Shown here one piece after another: positions 17,357 through 25,680 of a stretch of 64,000 bases of DNA (the first letter of the stretch is position 1; each line of letters starts with the position of its first letter). A model generated the notes under the pieces. It made no database searches, was not told the origin of the DNA, and saw only the letters and a program-made list of their open reading frames with translations. This DNA comes from Paenalcaligenes sp050487225 (GTDB lineage: Bacteria; Pseudomonadota; Gammaproteobacteria; Burkholderiales; Burkholderiaceae_B), in NCBI RefSeq assembly GCF_050487225.1, contig NZ_JBKQGY010000001.1, positions 1,488,001 through 1,552,000 on the forward strand, in the 5' to 3' direction. Made by a program: the position numbers and the translations under genes.

Positions 17357-18016
17357 ATGTTAACTTTGAAGAAACTACGAGTCGTCATTGCGGATGACCA
17401 CCCATTGATTCTTATGGGTATACGTGAGTTGCTTAGCCGCGATATCAACATAGCCGTAGACGCCGTAGCCGCTACACCCTCCGAACTCGTACAACAACTA
17501 GAAACTTCCCCGCCAGATGTGGTGATCACTGATTACTCTATGCCGGGCGACGAGCAATACGGGGATGGCATCCGCTTTATTTCCTACCTACAGCGTCGAT
17601 TCGAGAATGTTCAGCTTATCGTGTTAACCATGGTATCTAACCCCATGATTATTTCGTCGTTATACGATGCTGGGGTTCAGGGCGTGGTACTCAAACAAGA
17701 CGAGCTTTCTGAGGTACTGGTCGCCTTACACCTACTTCGCCAAGGCGTTAAATACTATCCTGCAACGTTTAAGCAGTATGCCTCTAGAACAACGTTGCAT
17801 AGTTCTGTACAAGAACGACTCAACACACTGAGCCCACGAGAGTTCGAAGTGCTACGACTCTTTGTTCAAGGCAACTCTATTAGCAATATTGCCGAGCAAT
17901 TAAACCGTAGTATCAAAACGGTCAGTTCGCAGAAGGTCACGGCCATGCGCAAACTCAATGTGGATAACAACCAAGACTTGATTACGTTCTGTTCACAACA
18001 TAACCTTTTCACCTAG
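17357..18016 (+). CDS. Response regulator, REC plus LuxR-type HTH (RcsB-like)
   Basis: Two-component transcription factor, 219 residues. The receiver domain has the acidic pair Asp13-Asp14 (IADDH), phospho-acceptor Asp59 (VVITDYSMPG), the switch Thr in VLTMVSN and Lys in VLKQDE. The C-terminal GerE helix-turn-helix covers LSPREFEVLRLF to MRKLNV. The DYSMPG motif is typical of the RcsB subgroup. No histidine kinase is nearby, so it is an orphan in this window. It converges on an EAL-domain gene with nine bases between the stops, a hint of a shared signalling role. Confidence 0.9.
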   Translation: MLTLKKLRVVIADDHPLILMGIRELLSRDINIAVDAVAATPSELVQQLETSPPDVVITDYSMPGDEQYGDGIRFISYLQRRFENVQLIVLTMVSNPMIISSLYDAGVQGVVLKQDELSEVLVALHLLRQGVKYYPATFKQYASRTTLHSSVQERLNTLSPREFEVLRLFVQGNSISNIAEQLNRSIKTVSSQKVTAMRKLNVDNNQDLITFCSQHNLFT

Positions 18017-18025
18017 TCTGGGTAC

Positions 18026-18922
18026 TTACACGGCTCCATGCTGACGCATCCAGGTCGCTAACTCTGCGACGGGCAGAGGTTTAGCAAACATATACCCTTG
18101 GGCATAATCACAACCTGCTTGCTGTAAAAAAGCGAGCTCTGCCTGCGTTTCTACTCCCTCTGCTGTAACCTTTAATCCGCGCTGCTTACTGGTACGAATC
18201 GCTGTACGTACAAGCTCCGCTCTTTCAGGCATGTCGGATACGCCCTGCACCAAACTACGATCCAGTTTAAGCTCAGAAAAAGGCGCTAATAACAAACGCT
18301 GCATAGAGCCATAGTCAACGCCAAAATCATCCAGCGCCAAACCAAATCCATAGTCCGCCAAACTACATACTCCGGTAAATAATGCATGCGTAGTGGCAGT
18401 ATCTGAGGTCTCTAGTAGTTCGAACGAGATATCGCTATGTCGTCCTTGTTTGGCCTCTACAAACTGCCCCAACCTTTGTGGCAAGGTGGAATCATCTAAT
18501 AAATGGGTAGGTAGATTAACAGCAACAGGAATCACTACACCCTGTTCACGCCAATATGTTTGAAAAGCCAAGGCTTCTTCCAACATATGCATCAGTAGTG
18601 CCTCGTCCAAATCATAAGACTCAAACCAAGGCAAAAATACGTCCGGTGTCAGCACTCCCCATTCTGGGTGAGACCAACGAGCCAACGCTTCTACGGCTAC
18701 TAATTGCTGCGAGCCCACCGCTATCTTGGGCTGTAACCACGCTTGGATTTGTTTCTGTTCCAAGGCGTTGAGTAACGAATTACGCGTTATGAGTAAGCCA
18801 ACCTGCTCACTGGTCCATAACACATTGTTTTTCTGTGATTTTGATGCACCACCAATCTGCTTACGCTGGTTTACACGCCAGTCTGTACTGGTGTGCGATG
18901 GCGAGCTGAATAGTGAATACAT
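18026..18922 (-). CDS. EAL-domain cyclic-di-GMP phosphodiesterase
   Basis: Probably hydrolyses c-di-GMP to pGpG. From the ATG at 18922 it is 298 residues; that start has GGGGA six bases ahead, whereas the upstream in-frame ATG at 18958 lies inside a hairpin. A short N-terminal region precedes the EAL domain. Catalytic landmarks seem complete: VEALARW near residue 78, Asn in VAVNLP, Glu in FELLET, DDFG, LKLDRS, AEGVE and AQGYMFAKPL. No GGDEF, membrane helix or sensory domain is present, so it is a cytoplasmic stand-alone EAL protein. Its leader contains a terminator-like structure. Confidence 0.88.
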   Translation of the reverse strand: MYSLFSSPSHTSTDWRVNQRKQIGGASKSQKNNVLWTSEQVGLLITRNSLLNALEQKQIQAWLQPKIAVGSQQLVAVEALARWSHPEWGVLTPDVFLPWFESYDLDEALLMHMLEEALAFQTYWREQGVVIPVAVNLPTHLLDDSTLPQRLGQFVEAKQGRHSDISFELLETSDTATTHALFTGVCSLADYGFGLALDDFGVDYGSMQRLLLAPFSELKLDRSLVQGVSDMPERAELVRTAIRTSKQRGLKVTAEGVETQAELAFLQQAGCDYAQGYMFAKPLPVAELATWMRQHGAV

Positions 18923-18933
18923 AAGAATCCCCG

Positions 18934-19039
18934 AAAAAAGACGGGCATCCGCAAACAAAAAAAGTTTGCTCTACAGGCCATCGTCAATGCCCGTAGCATA
19001 GAACTCTTTATGGCCTTTCAAACTAAGACAAGTCTGAAA
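18934..19039 (-). promoter_or_regulatory. Structured leader of the EAL gene with alternative hairpins
   Basis: Reading the minus strand: a ten-pair stem (CTTTCAGACT with AGTTTGAAAG, 19039-19014); AGGCCAT (to 19010) able to pair with ATGGCCT (18981-18975); ACGGGCAT (18994-18987) able to pair with ATGCCCGT (18948-18941), enclosing a GCAAAC-T7-GTTTGC hairpin and followed at once by CTTTTTT, the ribosome site and the start codon. The second and third pairings interlock, so they cannot both form simply: the arrangement of an antiterminator versus a terminator. It could instead be the terminator of a lost upstream gene. Confidence 0.5.
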
Positions 19040-19068
19040 GTAAGGTTCTGTAAAGCCGCTATCTAGGC

Positions 19069-19434
19069 ATGTACCACGCTGACCGACGCTTCGAGATTTT
19101 GACACTGGAAGCCTTGTGCGATGCTATGTTGGACGCATGCCTACTGTGCCGCTACGAAACCGTGATGCGCCCCAAAGAGCTGTATTGGGAGGACTGGTTT
19201 AACGGTCAAATAGCCAAAGTGGATTCTGGTTTAGACGACCTAGAAAACAAATGGTTTGAGTCCCTCACCAACGGTGGTTTCCACGCCGGTGCTATTGCCG
19301 CTGCCTGCACACTAGGCTATTTGGACTTCCGTTTCCCCGATAAAGACTGGCGCACTAACCACCCTAAATTGACACAATGGTTTGCGGAAGTATCCAAACG
19401 GACATCCATGAAAGAGACCTTTCCAAAAGGCTAG
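19069..19434 (+). pseudogene. Glutathione S-transferase remnant, C-terminal domain only
   Basis: 121 residues matching the all-helical C-terminal half of a bacterial GST: RRFEILTLEALCDAMLDACLLCRYE, then a WFESLTNGGFHAGAIAAACTLGYLDFR core and a KRTSMKETFPKG end. The thioredoxin-like N-terminal domain of about 80 residues with the glutathione site is absent, and nothing resembling it is found just upstream. I therefore call a 5'-deleted gene. The start given is the first in-frame ATG and has no good ribosome site. It ends before a clear terminator. The deletion probably joined it to the leader region of the EAL gene. Confidence 0.7.
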
Positions 19435-19496
19435 GCATCCCCTAGATTTGGGTCACAAGTGCTACAATCGCCGGCACCCATATAGGTCGAATACAG

Positions 19497-19523
19497 GCCC
19501 AAACTCGTGTTTGGGCTTTTTGT
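19497..19523 (+). terminator. Terminator after the GST remnant
   Basis: GCCCAAAC-TCG-TGTTTGGGC followed by a T run. It precedes the next gene by about 40 bases. Confidence 0.75.
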
Positions 19524-19565
19524 TTTACGACGCTATGTTTCGTGGACGATTAAGGAACTCAAGCA

Positions 19566-20177
19566 ATGGATATTGCATTAACCCTATTGGCAGCCTTTGT
19601 GGTGTGGCATGTGCTACGTACGAAGTATCAGCGTACGCATATTGCACTGCTTGGACGTCATTTATCCAATCTGCAACTTGAACGCCACATGGAAACGCTG
19701 ACGCAGGGCTATACCCGCGCCATTAAAGAAACCGACGAAATGCGTCAGTTGCAGGTGCTGGAAACCTACGCGCAAACCGAGCGTGCCGTGGCCGCACAAA
19801 TCCAAACTTTGGCCACCTCCATACAGAAAGAAAGCCAAGAAGCCACAAGCGTAGGCACGTTACCCATGTGCGTCCCTTATGCCGAACGCTTCTTGCCTAT
19901 GATTACCCGCGATTTTCGTGAGCTACTGGCTATTCATGCCGTTGGCTTGCGGTATGTAGTGGATAACGAAGAAGGCTTAGACGCTAAAGGCCGAGCCTTC
20001 CATTTGTCGGCTGAGCTCTACTTGTTCCAACACAGTTGCCACTGGTTTTGTAAATCCAAAGCCGTGGCTGATGCTCGCTTGGCGGTACGCCATCAAGTCA
20101 CCCATCAGAAGGTACTGGAATCGGTATCTAGTGTGACGCGTGCGGCGTATCAGAACTGGTTAAAAAACCGTGCGTAG
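19566..20177 (+). CDS. Conserved-looking protein of unknown function, single N-terminal membrane helix
   Basis: 203 residues, not recognised. Residues 1-16 (MDIALTLLAAFVVWHV) form one hydrophobic segment; the rest is helical and charged, with a Glu/Gln-rich stretch suggesting coiled coil (about residues 40-100). Later comes FHLSAELYLFQHSCHWFCKSKAVADARLAVRHQ, rich in His and Cys. ATG with AGGAACTCAAGC ahead. It is bounded by terminators on both sides, so it is a single-gene unit. It looks like a real gene by frame length, start and terminator context; no function is assigned. Confidence 0.65.
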   Translation: MDIALTLLAAFVVWHVLRTKYQRTHIALLGRHLSNLQLERHMETLTQGYTRAIKETDEMRQLQVLETYAQTERAVAAQIQTLATSIQKESQEATSVGTLPMCVPYAERFLPMITRDFRELLAIHAVGLRYVVDNEEGLDAKGRAFHLSAELYLFQHSCHWFCKSKAVADARLAVRHQVTHQKVLESVSSVTRAAYQNWLKNRA

Positions 20178-20248
20178 CCTTTTTACTTAAGCCACCTACA
20201 CAAATACATCCTGCAGCACTGTAACGGTAGGCACGTGCTAGCAGAGTA

Positions 20249-20283
20249 GAAAAAGCCATGGTAGTTTTACCATGGCTTTTTTA
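20249..20283. terminator. Bidirectional terminator
   Basis: AAAAAGCCATGGTA-GTTT-TACCATGGCTTTTTT lies between the convergent unknown gene and the TonB receptor gene; A and T tracts flank the stem on both strands. Confidence 0.88.
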
Positions 20284-20306
20284 CGGCAATCACACTGATG
20301 AGGCTA

Positions 20307-22502
20307 TCAAAACTCAGCCGAAACGCTCAACATAAAAGTGCGTGGCTGCGAGAGTACCAAATAACCATTATTAGGATACCCACCTACAGAAGACCAGTAC
20401 GATTTATTGGCCACGTTCTCTACACTGGCACGAACAGTAACCGGCACGCCAGATACTTTTCTGGTGTAACTAGCCCCCACATCCCAACGCATCCAACCCG
20501 GCACATTAATTGAGTTACTCGCATTCGCATACCTAGCACCTGTAGCCAGTAACTGTGTATCCAAGGAGAACCCTTCTACACGTGGCACATCCCATGTTAG
20601 CCCTATGTTTCCTTGCCAACGCGGTACACCAATAACGCGTTTCCCATCACTGCTCGCATCGCCTGTTTGCTTTTGCTTAGCATCCAGCATGGTCACCCCG
20701 CCAAGCAAGCGCAAGGAGTCACTTAACTGGCCATAAAAACTCAACTCCACCCCGTTGTGGCGGTCTTTACCGGACTCCTCAAAGTACATATCACTGTTTA
20801 CCAATGATCTGGGTTTGGTCGTAGTAAAGAAGGTTAAGCCTCCACCTATAGAGCCGTTATCGTACTTAACACCTACTTCTTTTTGCTTAGCGACAAATGC
20901 CGATAGGCGCTGCCCCGCATTGACTACGGGTTGATTGTCATAGGTATTAGGGGCGATGGCACCTTGGGCTAAACTTTCGGTGTAGTTACCATACAGCGCC
21001 CACTCATCTGTTAGCTTAAAGACCAGCCCTACCGCAGGACTAGTGTGGCGTTGCTTGTCTTTACGCTCTAAGTCAGCCGTGCCATACGCATAGCTACGTG
21101 ATTCCATCACCTGATGACGCAAGCCCAGCATTAACTCTAGACGGTCATCCCACATGTACATGAGATCGCCAATGGTATAACTGGTCAGCTTCGTACGCCC
21201 CACCAGCCCTGGCGAACCTAAATCGCCACCCGTAAAAGCAATTGGTGGCAAAGCATGGTCTACCGGGTTGTACAAATTACTGTTCAACGCCGAACCCATG
21301 GCCCAAGCGTTTTTCTCTTTGTGGTCATACACCGACGCCGCAGCCACAAGTTCATGCAATACCGGGCCTGTTTCAAAACTGGCGCGCACCCCTAACTCCC
21401 CAGTTTTGACATCGTCTCGCCTACTGTTATCAAAACGGGACATCGTGCCATCACCGGTAACGGCATTGGTTACCGTTAAGCCGGCGAGCTGGTTTTCTTC
21501 TTTACCATGCTTCATGCCATACGCCGCCCAGAGCGTAATGGCATCATTCAGATCGTACTCACCCCGCACGGTTCCAAAGACGGTTTTCTCATTGGAGTAC
21601 GTCCACGGCTGTGCAAAATTACGCTTGTTAGACGGCATATCAGGCAGCGCTGTCAAACCAGCATGCAGCGTCACATTCGGCCTAATCTCACGTAATTTAT
21701 GCTCTTGATAACCCACATCGGCAGAAAGGCGGAAACGTTCGCCGCGCCAATCCATCCCAACGGTATAGAGATCTAAACTGGCATGCTCTCCATCAACAGC
21801 GGTGCCGCCTGTGCGCCTGACCGCATTCACTCGTACACCGGCTGCATTATCCGCAAAACGACGCGAGATATCGGCTTTGATATAACGCTGTGCGCCCGTA
21901 GCATACCCAACACCGACTTGCGTTAGTGGGTCGTCCGAGGCACGTTTAGGCAACACGTTAATGGTCCCACCTATACCACCACCCGAAGGGGCTGCACCAT
22001 ATAAGAAACCACCCGCGCCATGCAGCACTTCTATACGCTCCGCCAACTCTGCTGCGGTAGATTGTCGGGGTAACAAACCGAACAAGCCGTTATACGCAAT
22101 GTCATCCGACGCTGTTAAGAAGCCCCGGATAAAGAAGCTTTCTTGGAAATTACCAAACCCCCGTGCCGTACGTACCGAAGGATCATGACGCACTACATCT
22201 GCCACAGTCGTGGCCTGCAGTTCTTCTATATAACGGCTGGTATAACTGTTCACACTAAAGGGGGAGTCCATATTGCTTAAGGACCCTAAAATCCCGACTC
22301 GCCCCCCGCTCGCCACCTGCCCACCCGCATACTCTGGCAACAAGCCATCTTTAGAGGCATCGGCACTGGCATTCACGGTAATGGTGGATAACTGCTTGGC
22401 AGCTATGTCCTCGGTCTGCTCTTGTGCCGTCACTACTGCAGGCACCGCAAACACCGACAACACCACCAAACGCCCTACACTCAATCTGACTACTCCTTGC
22501 AT
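20307..22502 (-). CDS. TonB-dependent siderophore receptor
   Basis: Outer-membrane gated channel for an iron chelate. 731 residues from the ATG at 22502, chosen because AAGGG lies seven bases ahead; a GTG two codons upstream is too close to that site. A signal peptide ends near VVTAQ. The plug domain has the TonB-dependent receptor features SFFIRGF, ERIEVLHGAGGFLYG and GGIGGTINVLPKR. The barrel ends in MLSVSAEF with terminal Phe. The layout resembles FhuE/FcuA-type hydroxamate receptors more than catecholate ones, but substrate cannot be read. It is second gene of a Fur-boxed operon, ten bases after the beta-propeller gene. Confidence 0.92.
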   Translation of the reverse strand: MQGVVRLSVGRLVVLSVFAVPAVVTAQEQTEDIAAKQLSTITVNASADASKDGLLPEYAGGQVASGGRVGILGSLSNMDSPFSVNSYTSRYIEELQATTVADVVRHDPSVRTARGFGNFQESFFIRGFLTASDDIAYNGLFGLLPRQSTAAELAERIEVLHGAGGFLYGAAPSGGGIGGTINVLPKRASDDPLTQVGVGYATGAQRYIKADISRRFADNAAGVRVNAVRRTGGTAVDGEHASLDLYTVGMDWRGERFRLSADVGYQEHKLREIRPNVTLHAGLTALPDMPSNKRNFAQPWTYSNEKTVFGTVRGEYDLNDAITLWAAYGMKHGKEENQLAGLTVTNAVTGDGTMSRFDNSRRDDVKTGELGVRASFETGPVLHELVAAASVYDHKEKNAWAMGSALNSNLYNPVDHALPPIAFTGGDLGSPGLVGRTKLTSYTIGDLMYMWDDRLELMLGLRHQVMESRSYAYGTADLERKDKQRHTSPAVGLVFKLTDEWALYGNYTESLAQGAIAPNTYDNQPVVNAGQRLSAFVAKQKEVGVKYDNGSIGGGLTFFTTTKPRSLVNSDMYFEESGKDRHNGVELSFYGQLSDSLRLLGGVTMLDAKQKQTGDASSDGKRVIGVPRWQGNIGLTWDVPRVEGFSLDTQLLATGARYANASNSINVPGWMRWDVGASYTRKVSGVPVTVRASVENVANKSYWSSVGGYPNNGYLVLSQPRTFMLSVSAEF

Positions 22503-22512
22503 CGCCACACCC

Positions 22513-23628
22513 TTAGCCCTTCACATTGTTTAAATCAATGCGAACCACGCTTTCACGCGCACTGGCTTTGTACTGTGGGGTGAACGGTGCTTTCACGGTC
22601 ACATACAGCTGATTATTTGGCCCTAATAACAAGCTATTTGGGTTTTCCTTCACGTCGTAGCTCGCCTTAACGGTGTAGTCTGCGCCGTTCAAAATGGATA
22701 CTTTGCCCTGCTCTCTGTGGGTGACATACAGTTCATCACGCGTAGGGTTATACAAAATGTCCAACGCATCGCCTACTGGTAGTTTGCGTAGCAACTCACC
22801 CGTGGTGGCATCCAACACAAAAATGGTTTGCTGATGCTTGGTCTCGGTCACATATAACAAATTTCGGTCTGCATCTAAGGCAAAATTCAACAACAAGGCG
22901 GGCTCGCCTGCGGCAGGTTTCCAACGTTGCTCTATCTGATTGGTTTCGGTATTAATGACCATTACTTCACCATCACCATTGCCTGCATACAGACGTGGTG
23001 AGCGAGGGTCCACCAACAAACCAGTCACCCATTTACCCGCATTTTCTATAGTATCCAGCAACTCAAAACTGCTGTCGTCCAGCACCCAAATTACCGCTGG
23101 AGCCCCTACAGCACCAACGTAGACACGACCATTCTGGGGATCATGCCGTATGGTTCTCGGCCCCATTTTGGTGTCGTCATAACTGGTATTGCTAAACCGT
23201 GTACGTTGTATGGTTCCCTTTTCACCCACACCTACTTTGGAAGCAGCGGCGGCAATACTGTTGGTGACATAAAGTGTGTCCCCTGTGGTATTCACGGCCA
23301 GCCCGAAGTTACCTTCATCGGTATAAATGGCCCCGGTCACATCCAAGCTCATAGGGTCTAATTTATAAATGACGCCTCCGCGTACACCGGGCAGACTTTC
23401 TGCTGAAGCCACGTACAAAGACTGATCCGCTGGGCTATAAGCGACCTGATATATCCCATAAGCCAAATCCTTACGTAGCAAACCATCTGCCGTCAGAGAC
23501 GTTTTCTGGGCCAATTCTGGCGTTAACGCTAAGGCGGGAGGATTAACGGGTTGTGCATAGCTAGCCGTAACACCTACACCCAACATTGCAGCAGATAAAA
23601 GATACGAGTAAATGCGACGATTTAGCAT
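22513..23628 (-). CDS. YncE-like periplasmic beta-propeller protein
   Basis: 371 residues from MLNRRIYSYLL, with a signal peptide ending at ASYAQ. The body consists of repeated 40-45-residue blades with motifs such as GDTLYVTNS, RLYAGNGDGEVMVIN, NLLYVTETKHQQTIFVLD and DELYVTHREQGKVSIL, the YVTN/YncE propeller family. In E. coli yncE and the TonB receptor gene yncD are neighbours; here the homologous types form one operon, propeller first. A strong Fur box lies 24 bases before this start. A start 23 codons upstream would overlap the Fur box and is rejected. A role in handling the receptor's ligand is inference. Confidence 0.85.
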   Translation of the reverse strand: MLNRRIYSYLLSAAMLGVGVTASYAQPVNPPALALTPELAQKTSLTADGLLRKDLAYGIYQVAYSPADQSLYVASAESLPGVRGGVIYKLDPMSLDVTGAIYTDEGNFGLAVNTTGDTLYVTNSIAAAASKVGVGEKGTIQRTRFSNTSYDDTKMGPRTIRHDPQNGRVYVGAVGAPAVIWVLDDSSFELLDTIENAGKWVTGLLVDPRSPRLYAGNGDGEVMVINTETNQIEQRWKPAAGEPALLLNFALDADRNLLYVTETKHQQTIFVLDATTGELLRKLPVGDALDILYNPTRDELYVTHREQGKVSILNGADYTVKASYDVKENPNSLLLGPNNQLYVTVKAPFTPQYKASARESVVRIDLNNVKG

Positions 23629-23651
23629 GACTTGCCCACTTAAATAGAAAT

Positions 23652-23670
23652 AATAACGATTATTATTATC
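23652..23670 (-). promoter_or_regulatory. Fur box of the propeller-TonB receptor operon
   Basis: On the minus strand GATAATAATAATCGTTATT matches 16 of 19 positions of the GATAATGATAATCATTATC consensus and lies 24 bases before the propeller gene. Clear candidate for repression by the Fur encoded at 2379-2837. Confidence 0.85.
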
Positions 23671-23879
23671 ACACAAGTCACCGTAGACGCCATTCAATCA
23701 CCACACAAAACCACAACTACCACACTGCTCACACCCCCACTGCCATGCGGCAGCACTCTATATTTTCTCGCTATCTATGTTGTATAGTCCTGCTTGCGAA
23801 TGGTTACTGATCCATTGCATTGTCATTTGCGCTATGCTAAAAAACGGCGCTCAATCAACCATAGCGGGAGACATTTGCT

Positions 23880-24689
23880 GTGATAGACCAAGGTCATCGG
23901 TCAGGGGAAGCTCACTGGCCCACACCTGAAGAGAAGAAAAGCAAAACCCAAGCCAGCCAAACGCTGCTTCGTGGGTTAGACATTATTGACGCCGTCGCTA
24001 GCGGCATCGACGATTTGTCCGAGATTGCTAAAGTCACCGGCATGACCTACAGCACTGCCCACCGTATTCTTAGCGCTTTACAACAGCGCCACTACATACG
24101 TCGTGAACCCGATCAAGGGTATAGATTAGGGCATGCCCTGTTAGGGCTGGGTTATCAAGCGCAAGCACAAATTGACCTGGTCACACTGGCTAAGCCGTTG
24201 TTGGTAGACCTCGCCAGACAAACTTCAGACACCGTGCATCTGGGTATGCCCTCGCAAGACAGCGTTGTGTACCTAGAAAAAATATCTAGCCGCCGACCTG
24301 TGGAAATCAGTTCGCGCGTTGGAGGTAACAAGCCGCTATTTTCTACCGGTATTGGTAAAGCGCTGTTGCTAGACCAAACCGAAGAGCAATGGTTAGCGCT
24401 GTATGACCGCAGCCCGGCTAACCTGCAAGCCATCTGCGACCGCGATAAGTGGCTACAAATGATGCGTCACTATGCACAAGGTGGTTATGCGTTTGACTTG
24501 GGTGAGGATGAATCCACCATTCGCTGCGTGGCCGCCCCCATTCGAGATGGCCGCAACCATATTGTGGCGGCAGCCAGCGTATCTAGCACGGTGGAATACA
24601 TGCCGCCCGGGCGTATGCAACAACTGGTGGCAACCGTACAAGAAACAGCATTAAAGATCAGTACCGTTTTGGGCTACCGCGCTGTCTAA
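23880..24689 (+). CDS. IclR-family transcriptional regulator
   Basis: 269 residues, GTG start with GCGGGAG nine bases ahead. An N-terminal winged helix (LLRGLDIIDAVASG to TYSTAHRILSALQQRHYI) follows a 25-residue leader. The effector domain includes DTVHLGMPSQDSVVYLEKI, STGIGKALL and GYAFDLGEDESTIRCVAAPI, typical of the KdgR/YiaJ branch rather than the MhpR branch seen at 10-12 kb. No obvious target is adjacent: downstream are convergent genes, and upstream is the Fur-controlled operon in the opposite direction. A distant target such as the TRAP-mhpFE cluster is possible, but only a guess. Confidence 0.85.
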   Translation: MIDQGHRSGEAHWPTPEEKKSKTQASQTLLRGLDIIDAVASGIDDLSEIAKVTGMTYSTAHRILSALQQRHYIRREPDQGYRLGHALLGLGYQAQAQIDLVTLAKPLLVDLARQTSDTVHLGMPSQDSVVYLEKISSRRPVEISSRVGGNKPLFSTGIGKALLLDQTEEQWLALYDRSPANLQAICDRDKWLQMMRHYAQGGYAFDLGEDESTIRCVAAPIRDGRNHIVAAASVSSTVEYMPPGRMQQLVATVQETALKISTVLGYRAV

Positions 24690-24705
24690 GAGGCCGGCTT
24701 CTATA

Positions 24706-25176
24706 TCAAGCCGTTGGCCTTGACGCCTCAGCGACTGCTTGAGGCGTTTTTCTAAAACTCACGCCCATGCGGTTATACGCATTCATCAAGCTGATCGCAA
24801 TGGTTAGGTCAGCAACTTCTTTCTCGTTAAAGACTGCGCTAACTGCTACGAAGTCAGCTTCGGGTACGCCGGTGGTCGCCACATTAGTCACGCTTTCAGC
24901 CCATGCTAACGCCGCACGCTCTCGCTCATCAAACAAGGGGCCTGCCTCTGCCCACGCCTGTACCAAGGCGATTTTTTCTATTTTCACGCCACGCTTCAGC
25001 AAGTCACGGGTATGCAAGTCTAAGCAGTAGGCGCAGTTATTGATTTGAGAGACACGCAAGTACACCAAATCCACCAATACCGGCGACAAGCCTGACTGCG
25101 CCACATACCCATAAACCGAACTCAGCGCTTTAGCACCATCTGGGGCAACGTGAGCATAATCTAGTCGTGTAGTCAT
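24706..25176 (-). CDS. AhpD-like carboxymuconolactone decarboxylase-family protein
   Basis: 156 residues from the third of three close ATGs (MTTRLDY), which has AAAGG nine bases ahead. The family core is NCAYCLDLHTRDLLKRG, with Cys48 and Cys51 and His55 forming the peroxidase-like CxxCxxxH site of AhpD-type proteins. ERAALAWAESVT and FNEKEVADLTIAISLMNAYNRM are also typical. Proteins of this type usually act as small thiol peroxidases or oxidoreductases; true carboxymuconolactone decarboxylase activity is unlikely. It is convergent with the IclR gene, and the tail may share a hairpin with it (TGACGCCTCA with TGAGGCG). Confidence 0.85.
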   Translation of the reverse strand: MTTRLDYAHVAPDGAKALSSVYGYVAQSGLSPVLVDLVYLRVSQINNCAYCLDLHTRDLLKRGVKIEKIALVQAWAEAGPLFDERERAALAWAESVTNVATTGVPEADFVAVSAVFNEKEVADLTIAISLMNAYNRMGVSFRKTPQAVAEASRPTA

Positions 25177-25206
25177 GTGCATCATCCTTTGAAAATGTGA
25201 CCTACA

Positions 25207-25680
25207 TTACGTCGTTGTGCGATCCGCAAACATGCGGTCGTCGTACATAAACTCGTACTGCTCCGCTATCTGCACCTGTTTGATCTCAGGGTGCAGCGGG
25301 TTGATCACAATATTGTGTTCTAACGGTAGTACGGCCGACGGCACAATCAAACCCAAATACTTGCTCTCGCGCAACCAGGCCGTGCCATAAGCCATGCTGG
25401 CTCTATCGGGGGGAATGCTGTTCCAGCCTTTGGGTAAGGTGCGTGGGTCAGGGGTGAAATACAACGCGTTATCCTCAGGCAATTGGAAACGTGTGATTTT
25501 TAGTGGCAACAAGGGATAGCTGTTGGTGTGCACGAAGGTTTCCAGACAGCAGATAGCGGGTGATAAGCCCATGTACACCGCCCGCACATCGGCCTCATTC
25601 CAACGCCCGCCTTCTAGCGCCGCCCCCACGCCAGATAAGTCGTTCGCGCGTTTGGCTTTAGCGATTCGCCACGCAATCAT
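25207..25680 (-). CDS. RES-domain toxin of a RES/Xre toxin-antitoxin pair
   Basis: 157 residues from MIAWRIAKAKRAN. The RES fold is seen in RANDLSGVGAALEGGRWN, RAVYMGLSPAICCLETFVH and the later GTAWLRESKYLGLIVPSAVLP-like block, giving the Arg-Tyr-Glu/Ser-type active site of NAD-consuming toxins (degradation of NAD or ADP-ribosylation). The start codon overlaps the antitoxin stop (TAATG, one-base overlap), a strong sign of coupled translation. Antitoxin-first order is standard for this family. All expected parts seem intact. Confidence 0.9.
   Translation of the reverse strand: MIAWRIAKAKRANDLSGVGAALEGGRWNEADVRAVYMGLSPAICCLETFVHTNSYPLLPLKITRFQLPEDNALYFTPDPRTLPKGWNSIPPDRASMAYGTAWLRESKYLGLIVPSAVLPLEHNIVINPLHPEIKQVQIAEQYEFMYDDRMFADRTTT

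Noticed and set aside
18934..19039. Known c-di-GMP-I (GEMM) riboswitch before the EAL gene
   Set aside because: The conserved GEMM core (tetraloop receptor and CGCAAAGCC-type segment) is not visible, so only an unnamed structured leader is reported.
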